NCBI GenBank assembly: GCA_947359465.1
Contig: OX375879.1
Coordinates: forward strand, 93,490,078-93,554,077
Reading direction: 5' to 3'
DNA from: Metellina segmentata
Taxonomy: Eukaryota; Arthropoda; Arachnida; Araneae; Tetragnathidae
DNA: 64,000 bases
Of this stretch, positions 27,379-42,300 are shown piece after piece; within the stretch, counting starts at the first letter, position 1, and each line of letters opens with the position of its first letter. The translations under genes and the position numbers were made by a program. Under the pieces are notes generated by a model. The model was given only the letters and a program-made list of their open reading frames with translations. It ran no database searches and had not been told where the DNA came from.

Positions 27379-30300
27379 CTGAAACTTATCAATTACACTA
27401 AATACAGTGGGCATATAGAAAAAGAAAAAGATTTGTAAAAGAAAAAAAGCAAGAAAAATAATACAACTTGATAACGTCAGAACTTTTGCTTGAAAACATA
27501 AATAAATAACGAAAACGAAAGTGGTCAAAAAACAAAACACTTAATCTTTTCGTGAAAACTATTATAATAAAATAAAAATTCCACAACTGTCGAAATACAA
27601 ATAAATGGACCAATGGTATCACAGAAAACGATCTGAAAGGACCAATCCTATCAAAGGATATTTTTAAAACAAAATAATCAATGGGAGGAAAGAAAAATTT
27701 TCAAACGAACCAATGAAATCAAACGATTTTAACGGATTTTGGAAGAACTTTCTAGAATATTCAAAAATGAAAATTGAAAGTTTCCGTTTGCCGAGGTTGC
27801 CATGAAAACCACAACAACGGTAACGACCGATGATTTGCCTTAATTTATCGTAATTCGCTACTAGAAGTGCGCCAAAAAAAAATCGCCAAGCAGTTGCCAT
27901 CACTCATAAACGTAGAGTGTAGCTGTACCCGTTTTAGCTAGTTATTCATAAACGGAATTGTTTTAACTTACGAAATAGAAAGTTAAAAAGGGGGCGAGAC
28001 TCACAACGTAACTTGCAAATGCTACTAGTGAATAAAGAGTGCTATTCCAACATATCCCTCGGAGCTAATACGGTTTGGTTTTGACTAACGAGGAGGGTGC
28101 TACAAAATCCACAAGCAGCAACTGTAGAATGCTTTGCATAATTTACCACAGGATAATATAATAGTTTTTTGACGTCATGCAATGCCGTATATCGTCATGT
28201 GTCGCCCCCAGAGGGATTTACTATACTAATTTACTATGTAACAAATTATTAAAAATTTAACTAACCATTTTTGATTTTAATTAAATTAAACTAATATAAT
28301 TAATATTTTCAATTATTTTCTTGAAATTTAATTATTTTTAAATAATAATAATAATAAAACGTCTTCTTGATTTTATACTGGGACGATGTCTTTATCTTCT
28401 CATGTGCTTGTCGGGGAAAAGAAACGAACTTCCACTCTTCATTCGAGCAATTTTAACAGTAGAAAAATTTCAAAGATGGCGTTTGATAAAAGCTTATGTC
28501 TTCTATAAATTAAAATGCATAAAAATTGTATAAGAGGCCGTCTTCACATTAAATTGATCTCAGCTTCAAATAAAGTGAAAGTTCAGGTTTAGGCTAATTT
28601 AACGATGATCAATCTGATTTAAGACATCAAAACATGGTGTTTCCATTCATTAGAAAGCCTGTGTTGTTTGCTCAACATTTTGATATCAAGACATCCTATT
28701 ATGCATTTGTTTTTTCACATTGGAATTTGTAGCGGACATTATTTCCAATCGAAGGATTATTTGACGTTGCTCTACTATGAATATTGCTCGAAAGAAGAGA
28801 ATGGTTCGGTATTTTCCCGCAACTGTATATCCCATATCGCACCCCGGCAAGAAAAGTGACACAACTCAAAAATTGCAGAATTAGAGAAACATCAAAACTT
28901 AAAGGATGCTATCAAACTTATATTGAAATAGTTTAAGCTTCTTTTAAATTTTAACTATTTGTGGTGGTAACTTCTGTTATATTCTACAGAATATTAATCT
29001 AACACACTCTTACATATTTTTCAATGACATATCATCAAAATTTTTATTTTTGACTTGTGTCACTTTTCTTGCCAGGATAGGATGCGATATGCTAAGTTTC
29101 ATTACCATAACCACCTGCTTCGATGTGTTCCTTTTGTTTTAGTATATAGTGTAACAATGATCAGCCTGATTGTTTCGGCATCAGACTAAAGATTTCGGCA
29201 TGCGCGGCGAAACTAAAACTTCTGTTCATTCAATTGGAACCTTTAAAACGAAACCTTAGCAAAATAGTCGTCGGTCAAATTTTAATTTAAGCAAGAAGGG
29301 GGAGTCTCACGCCATTAGAAATCAGAGCGCAACCTTGCTATACCACGGCAATTAAGTGCTGGTTCGAACCAATTACTCTGCGGCAAAGTCAATCTGCATG
29401 ATAAAATCAAGTTTATTGCCCTCTAACACGGCGGTATTGTTGGGAAACAATTCTTTGGAATATAAAGTGCTTCCGAAGTCTCTTCCACCTTAATAGCTCT
29501 TTTATGAGAGTGGAGAAAAATCCATTAGGCTTGAAGAGTGAATAAATAGCTGGTCTCTTGTAACATTTAGCCTGGTAATAACCTTTGCATTTAGATTTTA
29601 TTGTTTACATCGAGTATATACAGCTAGATGTTCTTAGTAGCAACTGTGTTTGTCAAAATTAACGGGGCTTGAAGAGTTACAGGAACACTGACATAACGGT
29701 AATAGCATAAGGATTGATATTTGTTTACAATTCGATTTGTTACTCAGAGATTATTACTGAAATTTTAGAATGAGTTGAAATCGAGGATTTGTCAAAAATT
29801 TGGGGGTTAAAGGAGCTTATTGGACTAAAATTTTAAAATGAGTTGAAATCGAAATTTTTTCTAAAATTAGGGGTTAAAGGCGATTGTTGGACTGAAATTG
29901 AGTCGTCTTTTGTTGTAGCTAATGTTATAGCAGTCATAAAAAATACTCTATGAAATATTTTTTTCAAGTTTTAAAAATTAAAATCACTTGCTCTTTCTTA
30001 TGTTTGGTGAAGAAAACCTTTTGGAAGATTTGATTGCCTTTTAATTCGCTTGAAAACACATCATATTTTCTAAGCCTCAGTTTACTTGTAAAATATGAAG
30101 AGTTTTTATGACCTTTAAATTAATAGACACCCATACAAATTATATTTCATATTTGCCACGACTTGTCAGTAAAATAATGTAGGATTAAATTTGTGTATAG
30201 TTTAAAAAATATTGCTATAAAAATTTATACATTGGAGTCTTTAATAAAGAGAAAGAATAAGTAGTCTTTGCCATACAACTAAATTCATGCCCCATCAGCT

Positions 30301-33300
30301 GCCGAGCGACTATAGGCGTCTCTGTTTAGAAACTGTCACTGAATAGCTTTTTTACTAGTTCGAATCTCGCATGTACCGAGGCAGGGTTGATAATTTGAAG
30401 TTTCCTTGCCTTTTCAAGACGAAACTTAAATGCGGGCCTGCTTGATATAACTCCTCGAGGAAGTCATGAACCCCAACACTTCCCGATGTGTGATGTGGCA
30501 GCTCCTCCCATGGTGCTCCGGAGTAACTCAGAGACTGCCACGTTCTTGTTATTTAACCATCTGAGCTTCGTGAGATTTCCCGAGTAGTGTAGTGAATATT
30601 TTACCCCCAAACACACTTAATGACTAAATAACCACATCTTTCTTAAGTATCCATGGATTCTTTCTACGATTAGAATGATTCTATTGGTTCTTTCCTTAGT
30701 AGAATCTATCACACATCGTAACGATTCTATTGGTATTTTCCTGAGTAGAAGCTATCTATGGAACGATTCTGTTGGTCCCTTTCCTCAGAAGAAGTTTTCT
30801 TTAGAACAATTCTATTGGACATTATCTAGGAATATAATCTTTAGAACAATTCTATTGGACATTATCTAGGAATAGAATCTGTAGAACAATAATATTGACC
30901 CATTCTGTATAATATAACACTTTGGAATGATTCTATTGACCCATTCTGTATAATATAACACATTGGAATGATTATATTTTCCCATTCCGAAGAACAGAAT
31001 CCGTTGGAAAGAGTTTATTGCCTTTTTCTGTAGAAAATAATAATTTGGAAAGATTTTATTGTTCCTTTACTTCGAATAGACTCGCTTGGAAACATTCAAG
31101 TGATCCTTCGAATAAAATCCTTTTTCATTGTTCATTTCTTTAGAACATAGTCCCCTGGAGAGATTATATTGCTCTTTTTCATAGAATAGTATCATATGGA
31201 AAGCTCCTATTGATTAGGAAGTTCAAAAATAGTTAAAAGTATTGCAGAGAATATTCCAGGTTCTAAGGTAGAATTATGAGCATGAACTCTTTACAGAATT
31301 AATCTTCAAGGGTCATAAAGATCCATAAGGTGACATTGGAAGGCATATGCATTCATTTGAATCCAGGAAAAAACACTATCACTTCAATGTAATATTAAAG
31401 TCTTGAATTTTCAGTTCACGTCATTAGGATGGAAATTAACGGAATCGTACAAAAATCTCTTAGTTTGACTGTTCAATGTAAAGAGGTATAGTAGCCAAAT
31501 TGAATTTTTGGATAGGTTAGTTAGTTTGAATTTCCATGTATTTTATAATTAAATACATCTGATGGCAAAATCTTTTAAAAATGAAAATTTTTGTCAGTTA
31601 ATTTTAAACTATCATGCTGCTAGAAAATTTTAAATTTTAATTAAAATATAAAATGGTCTAAAAGTGAGGATAATTTTAAAACTTTTTGATAAAAAAGATT
31701 ACTTTCAAAGTATTTCGCATAAAATTTTGTATCTTTGATTAACAAGTTTATAAAAATTCGTTAATTTTAAAAAAATACACACTTTTAAATATTTTACTCA
31801 ATACTTTAACGAGGTGCAATTGTTTGCATGTATTCATGGTTTAATTCCCTAATGATTCAAATCCCCCAAAGAAATTGCAACTAATAATAGTTCCTTAAGT
31901 GCAAATAATGAGATAGTTGCGAGGCTAATAATAACAATTACAACCCTCATTTTATGCTAAATATTGCGTGTTATCTTAGAATGTCTTTTACAAGAGGATC
32001 TCCTAGACGTGATCGGATTCAACAATGTATCCATTTAATTACCAAATAAAGGAAACAATGAAAAGGGAATGCGGAAATGTTAACCATTCCTCATTGATGT
32101 AATTATTCGCATTCGACCTGCAAAAGAAAATTGCCAAATATTTGCTCGATCGAAAATTTACATTCAATACACAAAATTCTCTATAATGAGACTATCACAA
32201 TCGCTTTCTTAGGAATGTTTTCTTTTTAATATTTTCCTTTTAAATGATATTTTATTGAAGTAGATTACATGTTTGCAAACCGCAGAACAGAGAATATGAG
32301 AATTCTGCATGATAGACCGAATCGTGTTTATGAAAAAGCAGAAAGAATAACATAATAAGAATATAAGAAAAGGCAAAATCATGCAGACAATACGATAAAT
32401 AGAAATAAGTTAATGTAAGTGCAAATATGTTAATTTGCTTTTGAATTTAAAAAATAATCAAAATATAAATGCATAAGCAAATTCAAAAAATGTTCGTATT
32501 GGGTAGTATTTTGAATTGCGTTTCGTTCAGTTAGTCCATCTCTGGACCTTGCACTACAAGATCCAAACCAAACACCAAAGATACGTACCAAAAAAGTCAC
32601 GAAAATAAGCATAAATATTGCAAGAATAATAATTTAAGATTTTCTTAAAAACCCTAGTAATAGAAGAAAAGCTGAAAAGTGTAAGTACAGAACTTATAAC
32701 AGTACTTAAAAATATTTGATGAAAGGAATTCGGAAACCATTAGAATAATTGGTTACATAGAAATCTAAAAATTAGCCAAAATATGTACTTCTGTATTCTT
32801 TCGGATTTAGGAGGAGGGGGGGGGGACTATAGCCCAGAACGGCAAAATTTTGGGAAAATATCGAAGGCACAAGTTACAACAATAAAAATAAACAAATAAA
32901 TAAAAAAGCCACCAATTTAAAAATAAAAACAACATGTTGAGGGGCGGCAAGTTGCAGGTAGAACCTAGGCGGCAAAAGTACGAATCCACCACTGCTTCTG
33001 AAGAACCAGTCTTGCTTGATAAACAATCGAAACTATTCATCATCAATCAGCAATGGCATTTCAAGATGCGACACAACGTTTTAATCATTAATAACCCATC
33101 CAGTGTTTCTTTATCTCTTTACAAATACATGCAACCTTGCTAACGAACCAAAACAGCAGTCCAATGTACAGATTCCCTGCGATAAACCCATCCAAGCAGG
33201 ATAAACTAACGACATGCATATCGATTCAACGAAAGCGACTCACAAGACAACATTAAATAAATAAACACTGCAGCAAGTTCAGTGTCCTGCCATCCTACAC

Positions 33301-36300
33301 ACGTTGCCTCTTATTATTTGCACGCGAAGTCCCCCTCCGCAAGGAAAGGTGAAATGATTTGTGTGGATGATCGTTTTCTTCCTTCTTCCGTCTGTTAGGT
33401 GGCCTTGACTCCTTGCCCTCTGATTCGAGAGAGCGAACATACCCAGACACTTCCCTCAGTAGCAGTGCCCTTAACATACTGAACAACCAATTGAACTGGG
33501 AAATGGAAAAGACGCTGTTTGTAGTCTAAGGCCCGGTGCACACATCCGATTTTTCAACATACGGCGCCGCTGTGGCACCGAAACCCAACTATGCACACAT
33601 AGCCGTGAAATGACGCAAGTACCCATTTCGCGCCATTTGCGATAAATATTCTATCGAAGAATACGTGTTTAATTCGCTTACTTGGTGTAAAATTAGTATA
33701 TTTTGAAACAAAATAGACGTTACTGGATTCAACTATTTATTAATTATTATTTATATTCTATGAAGAAATGGAAACAAGGTTCTTCAGAACGGAGACGTGT
33801 GTGCGGCGATCTGCGAAGTCGTGGAGAACTGCGGTACAAATTCCACGCAAGGTGGACGTGCGTCGCCGTAGCGGCGCCGGAGGCATGTGTTCACTACTCC
33901 ACTGGATCTAATGTATCTCAGACTGCACTTGCGTTGCCGCATCGGCTCCGCACATTGAAAAACCGGATGATGTGTGCACAGGGCCTTAACCTCCGTTTTA
34001 GGCCCGGCACACACGTGCGACGCCGCTGCGGCACCGAAGCCCACCTATGCGTACATAGCCGTGAAATGACGCAAGTACTCCTTTCGCGCCATGTATTCTA
34101 TTGAAGAAAATGTGTTTATTTCGCTTACTTGGTGTACAAAGAAGTATATTTTGAAACAAAATAGATGTTACTGGATACAACCATTTATTAATTATTATTT
34201 ATATTCCATTTGCATATGAAAACAAGATACTTCAGAACGGAGACGCGTGTGCTGCGAGCTGTGGCTCTGTGGGGAACTGCGGTACAAATTGCACACAAGT
34301 TCGACGTGCGTCGCCGGAGACATGTGTGCACTTCTCCATTGGATCTAATATATCTCAGACCGCACTTGCGTTGCGGTAGCGGCGCCGAAGCCCATCTATG
34401 CAAGCATAATCGTGAAATAACGCACTAACTGGTTTCGCGCCATTTGCGATAAATATTCCATCGAAGTAAACTTGTTTATTTCGCTTACCTTTTGTAAAAA
34501 AGTATATTTTGAAACAAAATAGACGCTACTGGATACAACCATTTATTAATTATTATTTATTTCCATTTGTTTATGAAAACAAGGTATTTCAGAACGGAGA
34601 CTCATGTGCGGCGCTGTAGGGAACTGCGGTACAAATTGCACGCAATTTGGACGTGCGTCGCCCCAGCGGCACTGGAGGCATGTGTGCACTGCTCCATTGG
34701 ATTTAATGTATCTTAGACCGTACTTGCGTTGCGGCAGCGGAGCCGCACGTTGAAAACCGGATGTGTGCATCGGGCCTTAACCTCCGTTTTATTAAGAAAC
34801 TATGAAAGGCCAAAGATCCATCTGAAAATGAGCTATTTCTTCCTTCTGGTTCCCTATATCTTTTACAAGTTAGATATTATAAATGCATGAAATATTTCTG
34901 TTTTACTTAAAAATACAAAATGACATTTATAAATTTGTCAACACACCAGTTTATTGAATCATCAATCATTTCCTACAAGTGATGAAAGTCTGGAGATAGG
35001 CTTGCTTTTGCATCGATATGGTTATCTAATTTCGCATAGTTTCCCTTATCTAATCCCATTACTGCTTCAAATATTGCATAAAAAAAGTGAATTTCGAGAA
35101 AATATTTCAATATTTGCTTTTTATCTGTTTATTGCCATTCTAAATATTTGAATTAGTAATAAATTCTAAATATTTGGCTTGAATTAGTAATAAATTCTAA
35201 ATATATGACTTAAATTATTCTACTTTCGTACCCAAGATATTTATATCAAATTTATTTTAAAGCGAATTTATACTCGAATCAACCGAGAAGCATAGGTTTC
35301 CATGTTACATCAAAATACAGTACTTTAAAGTATTAAAGTCAGTAAAACTCCTTTCGGAATTAAAAGTGAAAATTTATGCGTGGATGAAGGTTTCATTCTT
35401 TTAACTGTAAGATGGCATGAACTACTTGCTCACCTAACTTTAAATATTACGATTGCACATTCGAGTTCAAAAGATGTACTCTAGCTTTTGTCCAGTCTTT
35501 CATTCAGACCTGTCATCGATGAAGCAGCAGGGTTCATTGTCAATCTTACTTGCCCTAAACATATTTGGATAATTTCAGATAGACATAGCACCATCCAATA
35601 TCTAAACCGTTGGCGGAAAATTAGAGATAAAACAAGAATAGACATTTTAAACAAACTTAAAGCTTGTTTCAATTACAGAGATATTTTTATCTTATCCACC
35701 TTATGTTAACGTCAAATTAAATTAAATTTAGAAAACATTTGCCAAAGCCATGACTGAGCTTTTTCATAAATTTTACTCACTAACTTACTAACAGTTATTC
35801 ACCAAAGGAAGAGCCTATCTCAAATATACAACACATAATTTGTGACATAAAACAACAGATTGCCTTTTCAAGATTTGTGAGCGAAAGCAATCCGATATCC
35901 ATCATTCGTTCAGGTCAATATTTCAAACTTGCCTGAAATGTAAAGCTGAACAAACCTCCTTAAGTCATCATCTGGCCTGTGTTGGTGTGACAAGAAAAAG
36001 TCTGTATGGAAAACCTGATCTATTGTTAGACTTTTTAAGCGGGTTCGGACACAGGAACTTGGTTTATCTGATTAGTTAAACCTTAAAGAATAAAAACACC
36101 AAGAAAATATAAAACTAATGATACAAATATAAGGTTTAATGAGTCTCTTAGAAAAGTTTTTTTTTCTTGTTAAGTCCTCCTGCAAAATTAAATTTCATGC
36201 TATTTCTCCGATCACTCGATTTGAAAATCTATCACGTAGTTATGCGAAGAAGTACGAATCCTAATTTGGAACAAATTAGTGACTAGTTAATGATTTTCCA

Positions 36301-39300
36301 GCGTGATTAAGAACACCAGTCTGCGCTTTGATAGCCAAACGGTTCAAGTAGTTTCGTAAGCCCACTTGACGTACCTTTGAGATCTTACGACAGCGACACC
36401 GCCATATACTTTGTCTATTTCATTCGAGGGTCGATGGGGTATACCACTGATATTAACGCATAGGCACACTGGAAAGAACTCAGGACTCCATGTCATTAAC
36501 ATAACCACAAAATAATTATCATATCTTTTTTAAGAACGATACTGTCGCAAGTTATACAGAGGCTGTTCGCACTTTTTTTAGACGATTTTGGATAGCGGTA
36601 ATAAAAAATCGTTCGCTGCAAAAGAAATAATTGCAGTTGTACTATGTTTTTAAAAGTCAAAACTATCGTCTGCGGCTTGACAGGTTTGTTTTTATTCAAA
36701 ATGGCGTTTTTAACGAAGCAGTCGTTCGAAGGCTATATTTATGCTCTTTCCGAAGAGAAATATTCATATTCCATTATCCAAAAACGATGTGATAGTCATG
36801 GTTTTGTGATATCTAAAGCGTCGATAGGTAATATCGTCGACAAGAAAGGAAAAAAACGTCAAATTGGAGCCTCAAGTGGGACAAAAATTCCAAACAAGTA
36901 TCCAAGGAAGAAACGGACATCTTCGACTATTACAAAAGTACGTTGTTTAATGTTAAAAGAAAATCCCCCTAATCAAAGGACAGTTGCAAAATCATTAAAA
37001 TGCTCGGTGTCCACTGTAAACAAAATGATAAACGTTGATTTAAATCTGAAGAAAGCGAAAAAACGTAATGTGCATCGTCTTTCTCCGAAGCATATCGCTA
37101 AACTCAGGACACGCTTCCGAATTCTATATGAAAAACACTTATCCAAAGAAAAATGGGAAAAAATTGTCATAATAGATGAATCATGGGTGTATTTAAATAA
37201 TTGCAGCAAAAAAAGAGCCATTTATTATCATAAAAGGGGATCAAAAAATTTAAGTACATGGTTCACAGAATCGAAGGAAAGTTTTTCTAAGCGATTCATG
37301 ATTGTTGCTGGTTTTTCATATAATGGCAAGTTAAAAATAAAGAGAGTGGGAAAAAATGTCAAGATTAACTCCAAATACTATCAGGAACATGTTTTATCGC
37401 CAATTTTTCTGAATGAAATACCATCGCTTTACCCACAGTGCCATCAATCTTGGGAACATCAAGACAAAGCTAGCAGTCACACATCAAAATCCACTGTAAA
37501 TTTCCTAAAAGAAATGGAAAAAAACCCCGGTATCAAGGCCATACCCTTCACTGATATCCCTACTAAATCTCCCGATGTATCACCTATGGATTTTTGTGCT
37601 TTCGGAATTTTAAAATCTGCATTATCCAAACGTCGTCCCACAACCCTTACAGGACTCTGGAAAGCTGTTCAGGAGGAATAGAATACCTCTTCTGACACTT
37701 CAAAAGGCGTTATTATCCTGGAAATTACGGTGTCGAAAGATAGTTCAGAATAAGGTCTATCAAATAGAACATTTAAAACACAAGACTTTTATGTAATTTA
37801 GTTTTGTGAATACAATATACATTGTATTCACAATGTATACAGGGTGGTCCCGAATTCATGGTACAAACTTTAATGGTAGGTACAGGACATTGTAACAATG
37901 ATTTATTGTATAGGAATGTATAGTCGCAAGTGACGCGGTGAGGCGAAAACAGGGGAAATAACGGCCGAAAGGAAAAACAAAGATTTTATTGAAAGCGTTG
38001 TTGACAAGTGTCATGTTTACAGTAATTGTTCAAAATTGCGTCCACCAGTATCGATACATGCTTGACAGCGTCGGTGGAGCGATTGGCGTACACGTTCAAA
38101 GATGCCTGGTATTTCACGCACACCTGCAGCAGCTACAGATAAGCGAGCGACGAGATCCTCATCTGAGTCAACTGGAGTCTCATAAACAAGATGCTTTAGA
38201 TGTCCCCATAAAAAGTAATCGAGGCTCGATAAATCGGGAGATCGGGGTGGCCAAGGGACTGGTCCACCACGCCCAATCCATCGAGTACCAAACGTGGCAT
38301 TCAGGTAATTCCGTACATCAATGCTGAAGTGTGCTGGCGCCCCATCGTGCTGAAACCACATGCGGTTACGAATGGCGATCGGAACATCATGCAGCAGTTG
38401 TGGTAACACTTCTTTCAGAAAAATAAGATAGCTTCCGCCAGTGAGCCGCGTGGGTAGTAAGTATGGGCCAATCAAAAAGTCGTTCACAATACCAGCCCAC
38501 ACATTAATACTGAAACGTTGTTGAAACGCATGTCGACGCGTTGCATGTGGATTATCGGTTGCCCACACATGGGAATTGTGCGCATTAAAGACACCCTCGC
38601 GTGAAAATGTCGCTTCATCTGTAAATAGCACATAATCTACGAAATCCGGCTGCAACGCACATTGCTGCATCACCCACAGGCAGAAGTTCACGCGGCGAGG
38701 ATAATCTGCCGGATTCAATGCTTGTACTTTCTGAAAATGGAAGGGGTGTAAGCGATTTTCGTTTAACACTCTGCATACAGTCTGATGACTCACACCTACG
38801 TCACGCGCAACAGTTCTTGTGCTTGACTCGGGTCTATCAGCCACAATGTTCAAGATGCTTTCTTCCAGCCTTGGAGTGCGTACAGCTCTTACTCGACCAG
38901 CGCCATGTCTGTTGACGTCGAACGCACCTGTTTCACAAAGTTGACGATGTAACCGTTGAAAAATTCTATGATCTGGCATTCGTCGATCAGGATACTCCGC
39001 GCGATACATTCGTAACGCAGCTCTGCCGTTACCATTTGCACGGCCGTACATGTAATGCATGTCTGCTTTTTCTGCATACGTAAAGTCACCCATCGTCTAC
39101 GGCAGCACAATTGTGAATGGCGCTTTTCCCTACTGCGATGCATCATGTTCAACAGCGGCTAGACATCTACTGTCCTCTACCGGCAATGATACCAACCGAT
39201 CACTCCATTTCTCTTTCCTTTTATTTCCCCTGTTTACGCCTCACCGCGTCACTTGCGACTATACATTCCTATACAATAAATCATTGTTACAATGTCCTGT

Positions 39301-42300
39301 ACCTACCATTAAAGTTTGTACCATGAATTCGGGACCACCCTGTATAGTATATGTATTTCAACGGAATTGCATATACATGTATCTCCCTTTTTCTGGCGAG
39401 GACGTTGTACGTTCTTGGAAATTACGGTGTCGAAAGATAGTTCAGAATAAGGTCTATCAAATAGAACATTTAAAACACAAGACTTTTATGTAATTTAGTT
39501 TTGTGAATACAATATACATTGTATTCACAATGTATATAGTATATGTATTTCAACGGAATTGCATATACATGTATCTCCCTTTTTCTGGCGAGGACGTTGT
39601 ACGTTCTTGGAAATTACGGTGTCGAAAGATAGTTCATAATAAGGTCTATCAAATAGAACATTTAAAACACAAGACTTTTATGTAATTTAGTTTTGTGAAT
39701 ACAATATACATTGTATTCACAATGTATATAGTATATGTATTTCAACGGAATTACATATACATGTATCTCCCTTTTTCTGGCGAGGACGTTGTACGTTCTT
39801 GGAAATTACGGTGTCGAAAGATAGTTCAGAATAAGGTCTATCAAATAGAACATTTAAAACACAAGACTTTTATGTAATTTAGTTTTGTGAATACAATATA
39901 CATTGTATTCACAATGTATATAGTATATGTATTTCAACGGAATTGCATATACATGTATCTCCCTTTTTCTGGCGAGGACGTTGTACGTTCCCCTATGATG
40001 ACACGTTTTCGTCCCTTTTTTCGACCAACTCCGGTTTAAACGCTTTGTGGACTTTATCGGCGACCATCCGAGTGCACTCTTCTCACCCCTTTGTAGAGAA
40101 GAGTGATCACTTTTCATTAAGATGTCGAGTTCCTCATCAATTTCACTCCAAACATTGTTTTTTTTTCTTGTCTTTGTACTCGGGTGTAGTTTGGTCCCAG
40201 AGGGGACAGGCCTCTCTCTAAATAGTTCTATTAATGTTATTGCCACCACTTTCGACCACGCCATTTGAATCGAATAGATCACTCACTGCAGTTTGGCGGG
40301 AGATGTGGTCAAGGAAGCGAGGAGGGCAAAATATCACAGAGAGCGAACAAAAGACGGCGTGATCGACCACGGGGGCACCGAAGGGCAGAGGGGAGCGACT
40401 ATTGTCAAGCAATCGTCTCGGAGAAATCTCTCCCAAAGGTTGCAATCCTCTGGTCTTTGCCGACTCAGGGTGGAAAACAGATTTGGCTCTGCACAAACTC
40501 TCCAAATCCCCACCCCGAGTCGAGATTTTGACGATAAAATTAATGCCGTTGACGTAAAATGACGTAAAATTAATTCGATGTTTGGAGTTAGAGAAGTTGT
40601 GCAAATCTTTTGTAATGAAGAAGAAGCTCTCTTACTACTCCTACTACTTAAGTTATTTTTGTTGCTGTTATCTGAAGAGCCCGTTGCGCAAACTTAACTA
40701 CAACTGATTGATAGTGTGATGATCAGTTTGAATTTATTCAAAGAAAAATTGTTTCATTTTAAAACAGCAATTTAGCCCATAAATTTATGATAATTATTGG
40801 AGAGGGAGTGAATAACTATTCGTAACTGTATTTGCATTGACAAAAGGAATGTTGTAGTTTTAGAGTGCATCCTAAGGAAAGATTCGTCTCATAATTTTGG
40901 TCAAGATACGAAACTGCTGTGCCGGTTCACTAGCGGGCTTGCGTGACGTTAACCATAACCACGCTTTCTGATTGCACCAAAAGGAAACGTTCAACGAACC
41001 GTTTTGCTTTTGTGGTCTAAAGGCGTATCAAGGGTCGAAATCCGCAAAGACTTTCATCATAACGTGGGAACAATTTTTTACTGCAGCGCGTATGTATGAA
41101 TCGGTTGAAAAGTTCAAAAGTTTTAGCTTAAGTGTTATGCTCGACGAAAATCACAACTAATGACATCGATGGCAGAGAACCTCACATGGGTTTGTTGAAC
41201 AAACTGGAGTGACTATTGAAATGGAATATAATCCCCGTAAATGAATCATGCACTTCAGTTGGTTGGTTGTTTTGGCGTTTTATGGCACGAGGATCGGCCC
41301 TATTTGGTCAAGCTTTGACAAACGCATGACAACGTCAAGTAAGTGTCGTGAAAAGGAAAAAAAGTGGGATTGGTAGTGGGATTAAAGTAGTTGGCAGATG
41401 AAGATCGGTATTTCGCGAGTGAAACTCTTGTGTTTAACAGACAGTAAATCACACGCAACAGAAAAGACCACTAGGGTGCCTAGGTTCCGTGAAGACACAC
41501 ACGTAAAGAAGATAAGCCCCTCAGGACACAGTCACTGGCGACCAAGAACATAAGGAAGTGGTACACCTGAACATAAGGAAGTGGTACACCTGGACACAAG
41601 GAATTAGTACACTTGAGTATAAGGAAGTGGTACACCTGAACATAAGGAAATGGAACACCTGGACATAAGGAAGTGGTACACCTGAGGATAAGAAAGTGGT
41701 ACACCTGAGCATAAGGAAGTGGAACCCCAGAATACAAGGAAATGGTACACCTGGACAAAAGGAATTAGTAAACCTGAGCATAAGGAAGTGGTACACACCT
41801 GGATATAAGGAAGTGGTACACCTGAGCATAAGGAAAAGGTACACCTGAACATAAGGAAATGGAACACCTGGACATAAGAAAGTGGTACACCTGAGTATAA
41901 GAAAGTAGTACACCTGAGCATAAGGAAGTGGAAACACAGAACATAAGGAAATGGTACTCCTGGACATAAGGAATTAGTACACCTTAGCATAAGGAAGTGG
42001 TACACCTGAACATAAGGAAATGGAACACCTAGGCATAAGGAAGTGGTACAACTGAGGATAATAAAGAGGTACACCTGAGCATAAGGAAGTGGAAACCCAG
42101 AACAAAAGGAAATTGTACACCTGGACATAAGGAATTAGTACACCTGAGCATAAGGAAGTGGTACACCTGGACATAAGGAAGTGGTACACCTGAACATAAG
42201 GAAATGGAACACCTAGACGTAAGGAAGTGGTACACCTGAGGATAATAAAGTGGTACACCTGAGCATAAGGAATAGGAACACCTGAACATAAGGAAGTGGT

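Larger units (their letters stand above)
37719..39990 (+). repeat. 192-bp tandem array made from the transposase 3' end
   Basis: Four units, each with about 120 bp of the transposase tail and 3' flank (from TGGAAATTACGGTGTCG to CACAATGTATA) joined to about 70 bp of other DNA (TATAGTATATG ... GACGTTGTACGTTC). Link points lie at 39412, 39604, 39796 and 39988, so the period is 192. The first unit is the transposon's own end and is split by the 1,503-bp element at 37840. Every unit has the palindrome GTGAATACAAT-ATAC-ATTGTATTCAC. The copies are almost identical (one T/A and one G/A change seen). 192 is a multiple of three, so each unit keeps the same tail frame open. Confidence 0.9.

Noticed and set aside
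33703..34104. 133-codon ORF and its neighbours
   Set aside because: They lie in the GC-rich inverted-repeat array, overlap on both strands and repeat with the unit.
41604..42128. 174-codon minus-strand ORF as a gene
   Set aside because: It is a product of the 23-bp minisatellite and the other two frames are equally open.
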